DNA of 64,000 bases from an uncultured Oscillibacter sp. (GCF_947654275.1 NZ_CANTJS010000012.1:1-64000); one strand, 5' to 3'. Counted from the first letter of the stretch, positions 8,911 to 17,627 are shown. Numbers and translations: made by a program. The notes: a model not told the origin generated them from the sequence alone.

Positions 8911-9129
8911 ATGAAAAAGCGTTTCAAGCTCACCGATCTGGACTGCGCCAACTGCGCCGCCAAAATGGAAGAGGCCATCAAAAAAATTGACGGAGTCCAC
9001 GACGCCACCGTCAGCTTCATGGCCCAGAAAATGACCGTGGACGCCGACGACGCCCGGTTTGACGACATCATGAAGGAGATCGTGGCCGTGTGCAAAAAGG
9101 TAGAGCCGGACTGCGTCATCAACCTGTAA
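8911..9129 (+). CDS. Stand-alone heavy-metal-associated (HMA) domain protein
   Basis: A 72-residue single HMA domain with the metal-binding 'DLDCANCAAKMEEAI' motif (CxxC) near residue 11 and a ferredoxin-like beta-alpha-beta pattern. A strong AGGAGG precedes the ATG. P1B ATPases usually carry this domain at their own N terminus; the ATPase at 9908 lacks it, so this protein probably supplies it in trans. It is likely a cytoplasmic metal chaperone. Confidence 0.88.
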   Translation: MKKRFKLTDLDCANCAAKMEEAIKKIDGVHDATVSFMAQKMTVDADDARFDDIMKEIVAVCKKVEPDCVINL

Positions 9130-9130
9130 C

Positions 9131-9745
9131 ATGACGTTCTGGGACCGTTGGGCCAGGGCCTACGACTGGACCCAGCGAACCAACCGGCGGGTCAACGCCG
9201 CCGCCGCGGCCCGTGTCGCGGCCCTGGTCCCCCTTGGGTCCCTGGTGCTGGACTGCGCCGCGGGAACGGGCCTGTTCTCCCTGGCGGTATCCGGCCGGGC
9301 CGGGCAGGTTCTGTGCACAGACCTGTCCCTGCCCATGCTGGACCGGGCCCGGAAAAAGGCGGCCCGGCGGGGTCTCACCAACATCGTCTTTGCCCGGCGG
9401 GACCTGCTGGCTCTGCCGGAGGCGGACGGCTCTTTTGACGCGGTGATTGCCGCCAACGTGCTCCACCTGCTGGAAGCGCCGGAGCAGGCCGTCCGGGAAT
9501 TGTGGCGAGTTACGGCCCCCGGCGGAATCCTGCTTCTGCCCACGTATCTCCAGGGCAAGGCCGGAGCCGCTTACGGGACGGTCATCAAAATCTACCACGG
9601 AATGGGCTTTCACTACGAACGCGCTTTCACACCGGAGAGCTACCGGGCATTTTTGGAGGGTCTGAACCTGGCCCCGGTGGAGCTGGAAATCATCCCCGGT
9701 CCTCTGCCCCTGGGGCTGGCGGCGCTGCGAAAGCCCGCCCCTTAA
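9131..9745 (+). CDS. Class I SAM-dependent methyltransferase in the metal operon
   Basis: A 204-residue protein starting 2 bp after the HMA stop codon. Motif I is 'VLDCAAGTGLFSL' (about residues 42-54), followed by 'LCTDLSLPMLDRARKKA' (acidic loop after beta2) and 'FDAVIAANVLHLLEAPEQAV', the Methyltransf_11 layout. No cluster of conserved Cys of the ArsM kind is visible, so arsenite methylation is not supported. Placement inside the operon suggests a role linked to metal stress, but the substrate is unknown. Confidence 0.8.
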   Translation: MTFWDRWARAYDWTQRTNRRVNAAAAARVAALVPLGSLVLDCAAGTGLFSLAVSGRAGQVLCTDLSLPMLDRARKKAARRGLTNIVFARRDLLALPEADGSFDAVIAANVLHLLEAPEQAVRELWRVTAPGGILLLPTYLQGKAGAAYGTVIKIYHGMGFHYERAFTPESYRAFLEGLNLAPVELEIIPGPLPLGLAALRKPAP

Positions 9746-9770
9746 AAATCCATACAGCAAAACAGCAAAC

Positions 9771-9807
9771 AAGACGGCCGCCCCCGATCCAAGGTCACGG
9801 CCGTCTT
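9771..9807 (+). other. Hairpin between the methyltransferase and ATPase genes
   Basis: AAGACGGCCG (9771-9780) pairs perfectly with CGGCCGTCTT (9798-9807) around a 17-nt loop. There is no clean T run after it. It may be a partial terminator or RNA-processing site that sets ATPase expression relative to the first three genes. Confidence 0.5.
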
Positions 9808-9907
9808 ATACAGACAAACAGCAAGGACCTGCCGTTTGACTCCTTTCAGTATACCAGCCCGGCAGGCGGAACGCAAGAATAACAGACGCATTTAGGAGGC
9901 GATTTCT

Positions 9908-11821
9908 ATGAAAAACCTCACCCGCAAGCAGCGGAAAACCCTGTATCGAATTCTCATTGCGGCGGTGCTGCTGGTCGTTGTCAAGCTGATGCCGTCGGAC
10001 GGCCTACCGCTGTTATGGATGCTCTATCTGATTCCCTACGCCGTCATCGGCTGGGATGTGCTGTGGAAGGCCGTCCGCAACATCCTCAACGGCCAAGTCT
10101 TCGACGAGAACTTCCTCATGGCTCTGGCCACCGTGGGGGCCTTCGCCACCGGGGAGTACGCCGAGGCGGTCTTCGTCATGCTCTTCTACCAGACCGGCGA
10201 GCTGTTTCAGGACTACGCCGTGGGCAAGTCCCGGCAGTCCATCGCCGCCCTGATGGACATTCGGCCCGATACCGCCAATCTGGAAACGGAGGACGGTTCC
10301 CTGGAGGAGGTGGACCCGGAGGACGTGGAAGTCGGGTCCGTCGTGGTGGTGAAGCCCGGTGAGCGGGTGCCTTTGGATGGCACCGTCATCGAGGGCAGTT
10401 CCGCCCTGGACACCGCCGCCCTTACCGGGGAGTCCGTACCCCGGGACGTGGCTCCCGGAGACGCGGTGATCAGCGGCTGTGTGAACCAGTCCGGCCTTTT
10501 ACGGGTGAAGGTGACCAGGCCCTGTGAGGAGTCTACCGTCTCCAAAATCCTGGACCTGGTGGAGAACGCCGGGGAGAAGAAGGCCGCCAGCGAGAACTTC
10601 ATCACCCGCTTCGCCCGGTACTATACCCCCTGCGTGGTCATCGCCGCCACAGCCCTGTTTCTGCTGCCCACCATCGCCCTGGCGCTGATTCCCACCGGGT
10701 CTCAGCCCGGCTTTCTGGCGGGCACCCAGTGGACCGGCTGGCTCCACCGAGCACTGATCTTCCTGGTCATCTCCTGCCCCTGCGCCCTGGTGATCTCCGT
10801 GCCCCTGAGCTTTTTCGGCGGCATCGGCGGAGCCAGCAAGTGCGGCATTCTGGTAAAGGGCAGCAATTATCTGGAAACCCTGTCCAAAACAGAGACGGTG
10901 GTCTTCGACAAAACCGGAACCCTGACCCAGGGCAGCTTTTCCGTCACTGCCCTGCACCCGGCGGAGGGGTTCAGCCAGGACGCCCTGCTGGAATACGCCG
11001 CCCTGGCGGAGAGCTGGTCCGGACATCCCATCTCCGTTTCCCTGCGGAAGGCCTGGGGAAAGGAGATTGACCTGAACCGGGTGACGGACGTGGAGGAAAT
11101 CGCCGGTCACGGCGTCACCGCCAGGGTGGACGGCAAAGCTGTCTCCGCCGGCAACACCCGCCTGATGGAACGGGAGGGGGTCCGGTGGGAGCCCTGCGAG
11201 CTTCCCGGCACCATTGTCCACGTGACGGCGGAAGGCGCTTATGCCGGTCACATCATCATCTCCGATCTGCCCAAGCCCGAGGCCAGAACCCTGGTGGAGG
11301 GCCTGAAGGCGGCGGGGGTGAAAAAGACCGTCATGCTCACCGGCGACGCCGAGGCCGCCGCCAAGGCGGTGGCCCGGGACCTGGGGATTGACGAGTATCA
11401 CGCCCAGCTGCTGCCGGCGGACAAGGTGGAGCGGGTGGAAGCACTGCTGGCTCAGAAGAGCGCCGGCGCGGCTCTGGCCTTTGTAGGGGACGGCATCAAC
11501 GACGCGCCGGTGCTCACCCGGGCGGACATCGGCATTGCCATGGGGGCCCTGGGCTCCGACGCGGCCATTGAGGCGGCGGATATCGTGCTGATGGACGACA
11601 ACCCTGCCAAAATCGCCGCAGCCATGCGCATTTCCCGGAAGACCCTGCGAATTGTCAAGCAGAATATCTGGTTTGCCCTGGGCGTCAAGGGAGCGGTGCT
11701 GCTGCTGGGCGCCTTCGGCGCAGCCACCATGTGGGAGGCTGTTTTTGCCGACGTGGGCGTGGCCTTCATCGCCATTCTCAACGCCATGCGCTGCCTCCAT
11801 GTGGAGAAACTCCATTCATAA
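9908..11821 (+). CDS. cadA: Heavy-metal-translocating P1B-type ATPase (CadA/ZntA-like)
   Basis: A 637-residue efflux ATPase. It shows the actuator TGES ('LTGESVPRD'), the transmembrane metal site CPC (residues 290-292), the phosphorylated aspartate D334 in 'DKTGTLTQG', the P1B-specific 'SGHPIS' and the hinge 'GDGINDAPVL'. No CxxC HMA domain precedes the first membrane segment. The CPC site with a CadC-like repressor fits export of Cd/Zn/Pb better than Cu, but the sequence does not prove it. AGGAGG precedes the ATG. A hairpin and about 160 bp separate it from the rest of the operon. Confidence 0.92.
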   Translation: MKNLTRKQRKTLYRILIAAVLLVVVKLMPSDGLPLLWMLYLIPYAVIGWDVLWKAVRNILNGQVFDENFLMALATVGAFATGEYAEAVFVMLFYQTGELFQDYAVGKSRQSIAALMDIRPDTANLETEDGSLEEVDPEDVEVGSVVVVKPGERVPLDGTVIEGSSALDTAALTGESVPRDVAPGDAVISGCVNQSGLLRVKVTRPCEESTVSKILDLVENAGEKKAASENFITRFARYYTPCVVIAATALFLLPTIALALIPTGSQPGFLAGTQWTGWLHRALIFLVISCPCALVISVPLSFFGGIGGASKCGILVKGSNYLETLSKTETVVFDKTGTLTQGSFSVTALHPAEGFSQDALLEYAALAESWSGHPISVSLRKAWGKEIDLNRVTDVEEIAGHGVTARVDGKAVSAGNTRLMEREGVRWEPCELPGTIVHVTAEGAYAGHIIISDLPKPEARTLVEGLKAAGVKKTVMLTGDAEAAAKAVARDLGIDEYHAQLLPADKVERVEALLAQKSAGAALAFVGDGINDAPVLTRADIGIAMGALGSDAAIEAADIVLMDDNPAKIAAAMRISRKTLRIVKQNIWFALGVKGAVLLLGAFGAATMWEAVFADVGVAFIAILNAMRCLHVEKLHS

Positions 11822-11999
11822 CGGAAATTTTCTCCGGTTTTTTGTTTCGTTTCTTGAAAATCTTGAAAAAGTCCTCTTTGTTTGGTATCATAGAAGGAAG
11901 ACCGGCGGCGGAGCCCGGAGGAAGCCAGCGCTTTTCTTCGGACGCGCCGGATTCCTCGGGAAAGCGTTCTTCACGCTTGCCGGCGATATAGTCAGTAAA

Positions 12000-12154
12000 G
12001 TTGAAACATGGCGCCTTGCCATGTTTCAACAGGCAGGCCAAAGGCCCGCGCAGCGCATGTTTGCTGAACTATGAAGCCCAATAAACTGCCGCTTTCAGCG
12101 GCTCCGGCAACATTTGCCGGTGAAAAGCAGCTTTGATGCTTTTCAAGTTTATTG
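12000..12154 (+). other. Folded intergenic element with a multi-branch junction
   Basis: A 13-bp hairpin (12000-12012 with 12018-12030) is followed by a junction closed by CAATAAAC (12079-12086) and GTTTATTG (12147-12154). Inside it are three perfect hairpins: 12088-12102 (6 bp, 3-nt loop), 12104-12120 (7 bp, 3-nt loop) and 12122-12144 (8 bp, 7-nt loop). It ends 26 bp before the acetyltransferase start. I do not recognise a known RNA class; it could be a leader RNA or a small mobile palindromic element. Confidence 0.6.
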
Positions 12155-12180
12155 ACGATACCAGACAGGGGGGATTTTTT

Positions 12181-12801
12181 ATGCCTCAGCTCATAGACCT
12201 TCAAAGCTGGCCCCGCCGGGAGCTGTTCGAGTTCTTTTCCGGCATGTCCAACCCGTTTTACAGCGTCACCTTCAGGCTGGACGTCACCCGGCTGGTCCGG
12301 TTCGCCAGGGAGCAGAAGATTTCTTTTTACTATGCCCTGGTCTACCTTGCCGCCGAGGCCGTCAATTCCGTGGAAAGCTTCCGCTATGCGCTGGACGGAG
12401 GCAGGCCGGTGCTGCTGGACCGCCGCGCGCCCAGCTTCACGGACCTGCATCCCGGCGCGGAGGTCTTTCACATTGTCACCCTGCCCCTGGAGGAAACCAT
12501 TCAGTCCTTCTGCGCCGCCGCCAGGGCGAAGAGCGCGGCCCAGACCGCACTTCTGGACCACGAGGACAGTCAGGACCTGATTTTCTTCACCTGCCTGCCC
12601 TGGGTGGAGCTGACGGCCCTGACCAACGAACGGGACTTTGATCCCGACGACTCCGTTCCCCGCATCGCCTGGGGGAAGTATGCCGAAGAGCAGGGGCGGT
12701 ACAGCCTCCATATTTCCATGGAGCTGAATCACCGCTTCGTGGACGGCCTTCATGTGGGGCGCTTCTGCGAGGCCCTGACCCGTCTGATCGAATCCCTGTA
12801 A
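12181..12801 (+). CDS. Chloramphenicol-acetyltransferase-like (CatA fold) protein
   Basis: A 206-residue protein with the type A CAT layout: 'YSVTFRLDVTRLVRFA', 'FYYALVYLAAEAVNSVESFRYAL', a central 'DLIFFTCLPWVELTAL', and the C-terminal active-site region 'MELNHRFVDGLHVGRF'. CAT enzymes have HHxxxDG; here the first His is Asn, while the catalytic second His and the DG are kept. The start at 12181 has a GGGGGG purine tract before it; an in-frame ATG at 12133 lies inside the folded upstream element. Acetylation of some hydroxyl substrate is plausible; chloramphenicol resistance is not established. Confidence 0.75.
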   Translation: MPQLIDLQSWPRRELFEFFSGMSNPFYSVTFRLDVTRLVRFAREQKISFYYALVYLAAEAVNSVESFRYALDGGRPVLLDRRAPSFTDLHPGAEVFHIVTLPLEETIQSFCAAARAKSAAQTALLDHEDSQDLIFFTCLPWVELTALTNERDFDPDDSVPRIAWGKYAEEQGRYSLHISMELNHRFVDGLHVGRFCEALTRLIESL

Positions 12802-12890
12802 GAGCCGGAGGCGTCCGGGTTCCGGCTGTACGCCCCCCCGCAATTTTTCCCTCCCATTCATCAAAGGGCGGCGGTCCTGCCGGAACACTC

Positions 12891-12917
12891 TTTCCGGTCT
12901 TTCCGGTCTTTCCGGGG
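12891..12917. repeat. Three 9-bp tandem repeats
   Basis: TTTCCGGTC is repeated at 12891-12899 and 12900-12908, with a decayed third copy at 12909-12917, about 110 bp before the DUF342 gene. No function is evident. Confidence 0.5.
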
Positions 12918-13027
12918 CGGCCGCCGCGAGCCGGGGAATCATCTTCCGCCGGTTCGAAATATGATATAAGGAGTACCGTTCCATCCCGTTTCATCAAGCG
13001 TTTTGCCAGGAAAGTTGAGGTGTTGGC

Positions 13028-14794
13028 ATGTCAATCAAGAAAAAAATCGCTTCCTTCCTATCCAAACACAAGCCCCAGCCGGAGGAGCCTGAGAGCCAGG
13101 CGGCCCCGGAGCCCATCCCGGAGAGCGCCCCGGAGGCCCAGCCCGTTTTAGATCAGAACGAAGCGCTGCTGGAGCTGTCCGCGGACCATCCCATCAACAC
13201 GCTTTACAACCAGAGGCGGCAGGAAGCCGGCTACCTGCCCGCCCCCCGCGTCTGCCTGGACGAGGACGGGGAGCTTCCGCCGGAAATGGCGCGGCGGGAG
13301 GTGCGGCGGCTTCAGTCGGCCCTGAAAACCGTCTGCGCCTCCCGGGTGAAGGAGGCCAGCGGCAAGGCCAAACACAGCCCCAAGAAAAACCGGAAAAACG
13401 GAAAGCAGGAAGAGGAAGCCGCCCCTGCCGACGCCCCTGCCGCCCTTCCCGACCTGGACGCCCTGCCCTATATCTTCCTGTCCTCCGACAAGCTCTATGC
13501 CTGGATCATCATCTTCCCTCCCGTTCGGAAGGGAAAGGAGCTGTCCCGGGAGATGCTTCTCGAGACCCTGGGGAAGCAGGGAATTTCCTACGGCGTGAAC
13601 ACCCGCCTGCTGGACCGCCTGGCCCACGATGACAGCCGCTATTTCCATCTGTACCTCCTGGCCAAAGGAAAGCCGGCCTTCGACGGAAAAAACGGAAATA
13701 TTGTGGACAATTATCCCCGGGTGATTGAGAGAATTCTGGAGGTGAACGAATACAATCAGGTGGACTACACCTCTCTGAACCTCATCTACAATGTGGAGCA
13801 GGGGCAGGAAATCTGCCACCTGATCAAGCCCACCGAGGGCGAGCCGGGGCGCACCGTGGACAATCAGGAGCTTCCCGCCAAGAGCGGCCGGTCCGTCCCC
13901 CTTCCCAAGGGCCGGAACACGGAAATCAGCGAGGACGGAACCCAGCTGCTGGCCTCCATAGCGGGGCACGTGGAGTTCAGCGGGCGCAGCTTCCAGGTCA
14001 AGCCCGTGCTGGACATCAAGGGAGACGTGGACTTTTCCACAGGCAATCTCAACTTCCTGGGGGACATCAATATTCAGGGCGACGTGCTCAGCGGCTTCAC
14101 CGTCCGGGCCTCGGGCAATATCAATGTGGCCGGCGTCGTGGAGGCCGGAAGCACCGTGGAGGCCGGCGGGGATCTGGTGGTTGTCAAGGGCATCCTGGGC
14201 GACGGAATCACCACGGCCCAGTCTCAAAAGAGTGTGTTTGCCAAATTCATTGAAAACGCCACCGTCTGCGCCCGGGAGAATATACAGACGGACTGCATCG
14301 TCGGCAGCGGCGTCTACTGCGGCGGGGAGGTCGTGGTCCGGTCCGGACGGGGCGCCATTATGGGAGGCCGTATCTGGGCGGCCCATAAGATTTCCGCCAA
14401 AAGCGTCGGTTCCCCCTCGGAATGCAAGTCCTCCATCGTCCTGGGCGGAAGGCCCTGCATCATTTTTGAGCAGGAGGCCGCCCGGCGGGAGGTCAACGCC
14501 CTGGAAATGGAGCTGGAAAAGCTGGAGTGCCAGCCGGACAGCCCCACGAAGTCCAGCCTCATCGGAAAGGTGAAGATCAAGCTGGCCGCCGCAGGGCTGA
14601 AGCTCCAGCGGGCAAAGAAGACCCTGGACGAGCAGGCGGAGGCCCGGGAGGAGGTTGCGGACGACGGGCGTCTGGAGTGCGACGTCGCCTACCCCGGAAC
14701 GAAAATCACCTTTGGGGATCAGACCCTCCGCCTGCACCAGGCGTCCCGCTTCTGTGTCATCCGGCAGCTTGAGGGCGAGATTGTGATTATGTAG
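13028..14794 (+). CDS. FapA-family (DUF342) polymer-forming protein
   Basis: A 588-residue protein. A proline/glutamate-rich start (1-45) and a variable region containing a lysine-rich stretch (about 115-135) lead into the DUF342 core: the N-terminal FapA domain (about 200-330), then a right-handed beta-helix 'VKGDVdfStGNLnFlGDINIqGDV...GVVEAGSTVEAGGDLVV' (about 330-470). A coiled coil follows (about 478-545), then a small C-terminal strand domain. In Bacillus-type homologues such proteins affect motility or membrane-protein assembly; the role here is unknown. It stands alone, converging with the anti-sigma gene with an 11-bp gap and no evident terminator. Confidence 0.82.
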   Translation: MSIKKKIASFLSKHKPQPEEPESQAAPEPIPESAPEAQPVLDQNEALLELSADHPINTLYNQRRQEAGYLPAPRVCLDEDGELPPEMARREVRRLQSALKTVCASRVKEASGKAKHSPKKNRKNGKQEEEAAPADAPAALPDLDALPYIFLSSDKLYAWIIIFPPVRKGKELSREMLLETLGKQGISYGVNTRLLDRLAHDDSRYFHLYLLAKGKPAFDGKNGNIVDNYPRVIERILEVNEYNQVDYTSLNLIYNVEQGQEICHLIKPTEGEPGRTVDNQELPAKSGRSVPLPKGRNTEISEDGTQLLASIAGHVEFSGRSFQVKPVLDIKGDVDFSTGNLNFLGDINIQGDVLSGFTVRASGNINVAGVVEAGSTVEAGGDLVVVKGILGDGITTAQSQKSVFAKFIENATVCARENIQTDCIVGSGVYCGGEVVVRSGRGAIMGGRIWAAHKISAKSVGSPSECKSSIVLGGRPCIIFEQEAARREVNALEMELEKLECQPDSPTKSSLIGKVKIKLAAAGLKLQRAKKTLDEQAEAREEVADDGRLECDVAYPGTKITFGDQTLRLHQASRFCVIRQLEGEIVIM

Positions 14795-14805
14795 CGCTTC
14801 CCCCC

Positions 14806-16257
14806 TCAGCCCTGTGTGATGCCCCCGGCGGGCCGGATGCTCCACTGGTCCGTCTGGAGGGTGAAGATTCGGATGACCGCCTCCTCCGTCAGGCCAAACC
14901 ACACGGTTCCGCCGGCGGCGGAGGCCAGGCCGCTGCCGTCGGAGAAGATTTCCGGCGGCAGGGGCTCCGGGTCCCAGGTCATGTCCGCGATGAGGCCCTG
15001 GACGCCCTCCCCGATGGTCTCGTCATAGTGTTCCAGAAGCTCCTCAGGCGTGCCGGCGGCGTAAGCTCCGCCGGCCGTTTCAATTTGGACAGGGTATGCG
15101 AACAGCTCCGCCACCGCCTGCCGGTCTCCGTCCTTCAGCCGCTCTGCCAGCAGCAGAACGAAGTCCCGGGCCGTGCCGGTCTGGATGCCCGTCCGGGTGT
15201 AGAGGGGGTCCTTCGATTCCTCCGGCGTCACCTCCAGGGGCTGGCGCTCCAGCTCTTCCATATAACGGGTGTTGGCCGCAGCGATACCGTCGAAATCCGG
15301 AGCCCTTGCCGGGGTCAGGGCAGAGAAATTAAAGCTGTCCGCCAGCTCCTCCAGCTCCTCCCGGCCAATGGGGCCGCTGGAGAAGGTGTCGTCTCCCTCC
15401 CGTCCAGTCAGCACATTTATCAGAATAAAGCTGTCTCCCAGATCCGCCAGAATCAGGGAGCGGTTCCGGGGCCCCAGGCCCAACGTGACGGGGGTCCCGT
15501 CCGTTGTCTGACAGCCCCACTCCTCAAAGCCGCTGAGGTCACCGACGTTCAGCGCCACGTCGTCAAAGGTCCCCTTGACGGAGCGGCTGAACTGGTATTC
15601 GATGGTCCCGTAGCCCTTCAGCTCTCCGGCTCCCAGCTCCGCGCCGCCATCGAAGCGGAAGGTGCCGTTTTCGTAGATGTAGCCGGACCAGGGGGTAACG
15701 TTCTCCCGGAAAAAGTCCCCCACAGCCAGGGGCCAGGTCTCCGGCAGGACCACCTCCATCCGGGTGTGGAGCTTCAGATTGTATTTTGCGATGATCTCCT
15801 CCAGCCTGTCGGCCATCTCCTGGGTGTAGACCAGGTAGTTCCCGTATCTTTCCTCGAAGCCCGTAGGGGCGTTGCCAATCGCGCCGATGATGGCCCCGTC
15901 CCGGTCATAGCGCTCCTGAAACGCCTGCCACTCCGCCAGGGCCTGGCTCTCCGGAGTGTCCGACCAGCCGGAGAGGCTGACAAAATCCTTGTACTCGTAT
16001 TCGCCGGGGACCACGACGCCGTTCTCGTCCGTCACATTCACGCTGCCCTGCTCCGGCAGCAGCAGGTCCCCCAGGCCGAAGAAGTTGGCCGCCACCGCCA
16101 GTCCCGACAGCGCCGCCGCCAGAGCGGCCGCCGCCGCAATCACAGCCAGGCGCTTTCCCGCTGTTCTGCGTTTCATCATCTGATAATCCTCCCATCGAAT
16201 GTCTCCGGACCCATGGACCTGGGAGAAGGTTTCCTGATAAAAGCTCCGGTTACTCAT
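14806..16257 (-). CDS. Membrane-anchored presumed anti-sigma factor
   Basis: A 483-residue protein. A short cytoplasmic part (about 1-33) contains 'GDIRWEDYQMMKRR', followed by one membrane segment (about 35-60, alanine-rich) and a large extracytoplasmic region. The last part ('LLLAERLKDGDRQAVAELFAYPVQIETAGGAY') resembles an NTF2-like fold. The gene overlaps the ECF sigma gene by 8 bp, the usual arrangement for a sigma/anti-sigma pair. No DUF4179 or zinc anti-sigma motif is clear, so the assignment rests on context and topology. Confidence 0.65.
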   Translation of the reverse strand: MSNRSFYQETFSQVHGSGDIRWEDYQMMKRRTAGKRLAVIAAAAALAAALSGLAVAANFFGLGDLLLPEQGSVNVTDENGVVVPGEYEYKDFVSLSGWSDTPESQALAEWQAFQERYDRDGAIIGAIGNAPTGFEERYGNYLVYTQEMADRLEEIIAKYNLKLHTRMEVVLPETWPLAVGDFFRENVTPWSGYIYENGTFRFDGGAELGAGELKGYGTIEYQFSRSVKGTFDDVALNVGDLSGFEEWGCQTTDGTPVTLGLGPRNRSLILADLGDSFILINVLTGREGDDTFSSGPIGREELEELADSFNFSALTPARAPDFDGIAAANTRYMEELERQPLEVTPEESKDPLYTRTGIQTGTARDFVLLLAERLKDGDRQAVAELFAYPVQIETAGGAYAAGTPEELLEHYDETIGEGVQGLIADMTWDPEPLPPEIFSDGSGLASAAGGTVWFGLTEEAVIRIFTLQTDQWSIRPAGGITQG

Positions 16258-16732
16258 TCTGCCACGCCTCCCCCAACGTTTCTCTCAGCCGCTCTCTGGC
16301 CCGGGACAGCCGGGTGGTCACTGCGGACGGCTTCAGTCCCAGCAGCTCCCCGATCTCCCGGACCGTCAGCTCCTCGTAGTAGAACAGATACAGCACCGTC
16401 CGGTATTTCTCCGGCAGGGCCATGACCTCCCGGTATAAGCAGGCCTGTTCCGGACGGTCGAACACCGGTGTCTCCGGAACCTCATCCAGAGAAGCCCGGC
16501 GCTTCCGCCAGGGGCTTTTCAGCACATCCCGGCAGTAGTTCACCGTCACCCGCAGCAGCCAGCGCCGCAGGTGTTCCTGCCCCTCAAAGGTCTTCTTCTC
16601 CCGGAACAGGCGGAAAAAGACCTCCTGCACCGCGTCGTCCGCGTCCTGGGGATTCCCCAGGGCGTGGAGGGCAGTCCGGTAGACCATGCTTTGAAATTGT
16701 TCCACGGCGTTGTTAAACTGGGTCCTTTCCAT
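16250..16732 (-). CDS. ECF-type RNA polymerase sigma factor
   Basis: A 160-residue sigma-70 family protein with only regions 2 and 4. Region 2 is 'MVYRTALHALGNPQDADDAVQEVFFRLF'; region 4 is 'YRTVLYLFYYEELTVREIGELLGLKPSAVTTRLSRARERLRE', a clear helix-turn-helix for the -35 element. It is followed by an overlapping anti-sigma gene. Targets are unknown; it may drive its own promoter. Confidence 0.93.
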   Translation of the reverse strand: MERTQFNNAVEQFQSMVYRTALHALGNPQDADDAVQEVFFRLFREKKTFEGQEHLRRWLLRVTVNYCRDVLKSPWRKRRASLDEVPETPVFDRPEQACLYREVMALPEKYRTVLYLFYYEELTVREIGELLGLKPSAVTTRLSRARERLRETLGEAWQNE

Positions 16733-16764
16733 ATGTCATCCTCGATTCATGAGCGCTCTCACTT

Positions 16765-16794
16765 GATATACGAGGGAGGGCGGGGGTTTGTCAC
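16765..16794 (-). promoter_or_regulatory. Candidate promoter of the sigma/anti-sigma operon
   Basis: On the minus strand, GTGACA (16794-16789), an 18-bp spacer and TATATC (16770-16765). The same stretch can be read as an ECF-type site (TGACAAAC, then CGTATA), which would fit autoregulation. The two readings cannot be separated by eye. Confidence 0.35.
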
Positions 16795-17080
16795 AGATTC
16801 CGGAGACGAAATCCGGCGTCTGTTTCCAAACCGCCGGGACGCCGCCTGTGCGGGCCGCTAATGCCAGGCCCGTCTCCGGTTTCCATGTCTGACGCCAGAA
16901 GTGCCGCAGGGAAATTGTACCACAAAACTGCCGCGGCGGCTTTGCCGTTTGATGTGGTTCTTGCGGAAACAGGGGCCGCCGGGGACGGCGGCCCCTCTCT
17001 TCCGAAACCGGGGCGGAACCAAGCCCGCCCCCCCTCCTGATAAAACGCGCGAATGGACACGCCCCTTCGTAAAAAAGCAC

Positions 17081-17109
17081 TTGAATTTTCCGGAGACATC
17101 CTGTATAAT
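17081..17109 (+). promoter_or_regulatory. Promoter of tRNA-Leu
   Basis: TTGAAT (17081-17086), 17-bp spacer, TATAAT (17104-17109), 13 bp before the mature tRNA 5' end. Confidence 0.75.
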
Positions 17110-17122
17110 AGCAGAGGAATTT

Positions 17123-17209
17123 GCCGGTGTGATGGAATTGGTAGACGTAGCGGATTCAAAATCCGCCGCCAGCGATGGCGTGTGGGTTCGAGTCCCACCA
17201 CCGGCACCA
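17123..17209 (+). tRNA. tRNA-Leu (anticodon CAA)
   Basis: The acceptor stem GCCGGTG (17123-17129) pairs with CACCGGC (17199-17205), and CCA is encoded (17207-17209). The anticodon stem-loop reads CGGAT-TCAAA-ATCCG, giving CAA. A long class II variable arm (GCGATGGCGT) and the T-loop GGTTCGAGTCC are present. The length of 87 nt suits a leucine tRNA. Confidence 0.95.
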
Positions 17210-17228
17210 AGTTTCGTCGACAAACGAG

Positions 17229-17280
17229 ATGCAAGCAAAAATCCCGCACCGAAGTGCGGGATTTTTGCTTGCATATTTTT
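17229..17280 (+). terminator. Terminator of tRNA-Leu
   Basis: A perfect 21-bp stem (17229-17249 with 17254-17274) with a CGAA loop and a T run after it. The arms are long enough to act in both directions. Confidence 0.85.
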
Positions 17281-17293
17281 TGTCAATGCAACT

Positions 17294-17316
17294 TGGTGGA
17301 CGGTACAGGACTCGAA
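17294..17316 (-). repeat. Left core repeat (attL-like), tRNA 3'-end fragment
   Basis: A 23-bp segment equal, apart from one base, to 25096-25118. Its reverse complement reads as the T-loop, acceptor strand and CCA of a tRNA (TTCGAGTCCTGT...CGTCCACCA). The rest of the tRNA is absent on this side. Confidence 0.6.
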
Positions 17317-17627
17317 TTTTTAGCCCCTACTTGTCCAACCATGCGGGATTTTGCCGGAAATGCCCTGATTGCAACGGTTTGAGCCGGGTTGCCTTTACCA
17401 AACCGTACCACCTGATTTAACGTGTTTACCAACCTGTTAAGGGAAAAAATAAGGGTACAGCCGCCCACGCGGGGGAACTGCACGGGGCCACGGGAAGCCG
17501 TGGCTTCGCTTTTTGCCTGGATGAAACCAGTCCTCTTGAAGTGCACTTTTCAATGAGCCCGGGGAGAAAACAACCCAGATCATTAGAGCTGTTTCCTCTC
17601 TGTTTCCGACCAAACCTACATATATGA

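Noticed and set aside
9131-9745. Arsenite methyltransferase (ArsM) reading of the methyltransferase
   Set aside because: The conserved ArsM cysteines are not seen and the neighbours point to Cd/Zn-type efflux.
12147-12180. ATG 12133 as start of the CAT-like gene
   Set aside because: It lies inside a folded element and lacks a ribosome site; ATG 12181 has a strong purine tract.
16858-17286. Minus-strand frame across tRNA-Leu that resembles 'GGGTRTHTP' proteins
   Set aside because: It is a translation of the tRNA gene and its flanks, a well-known annotation artefact.
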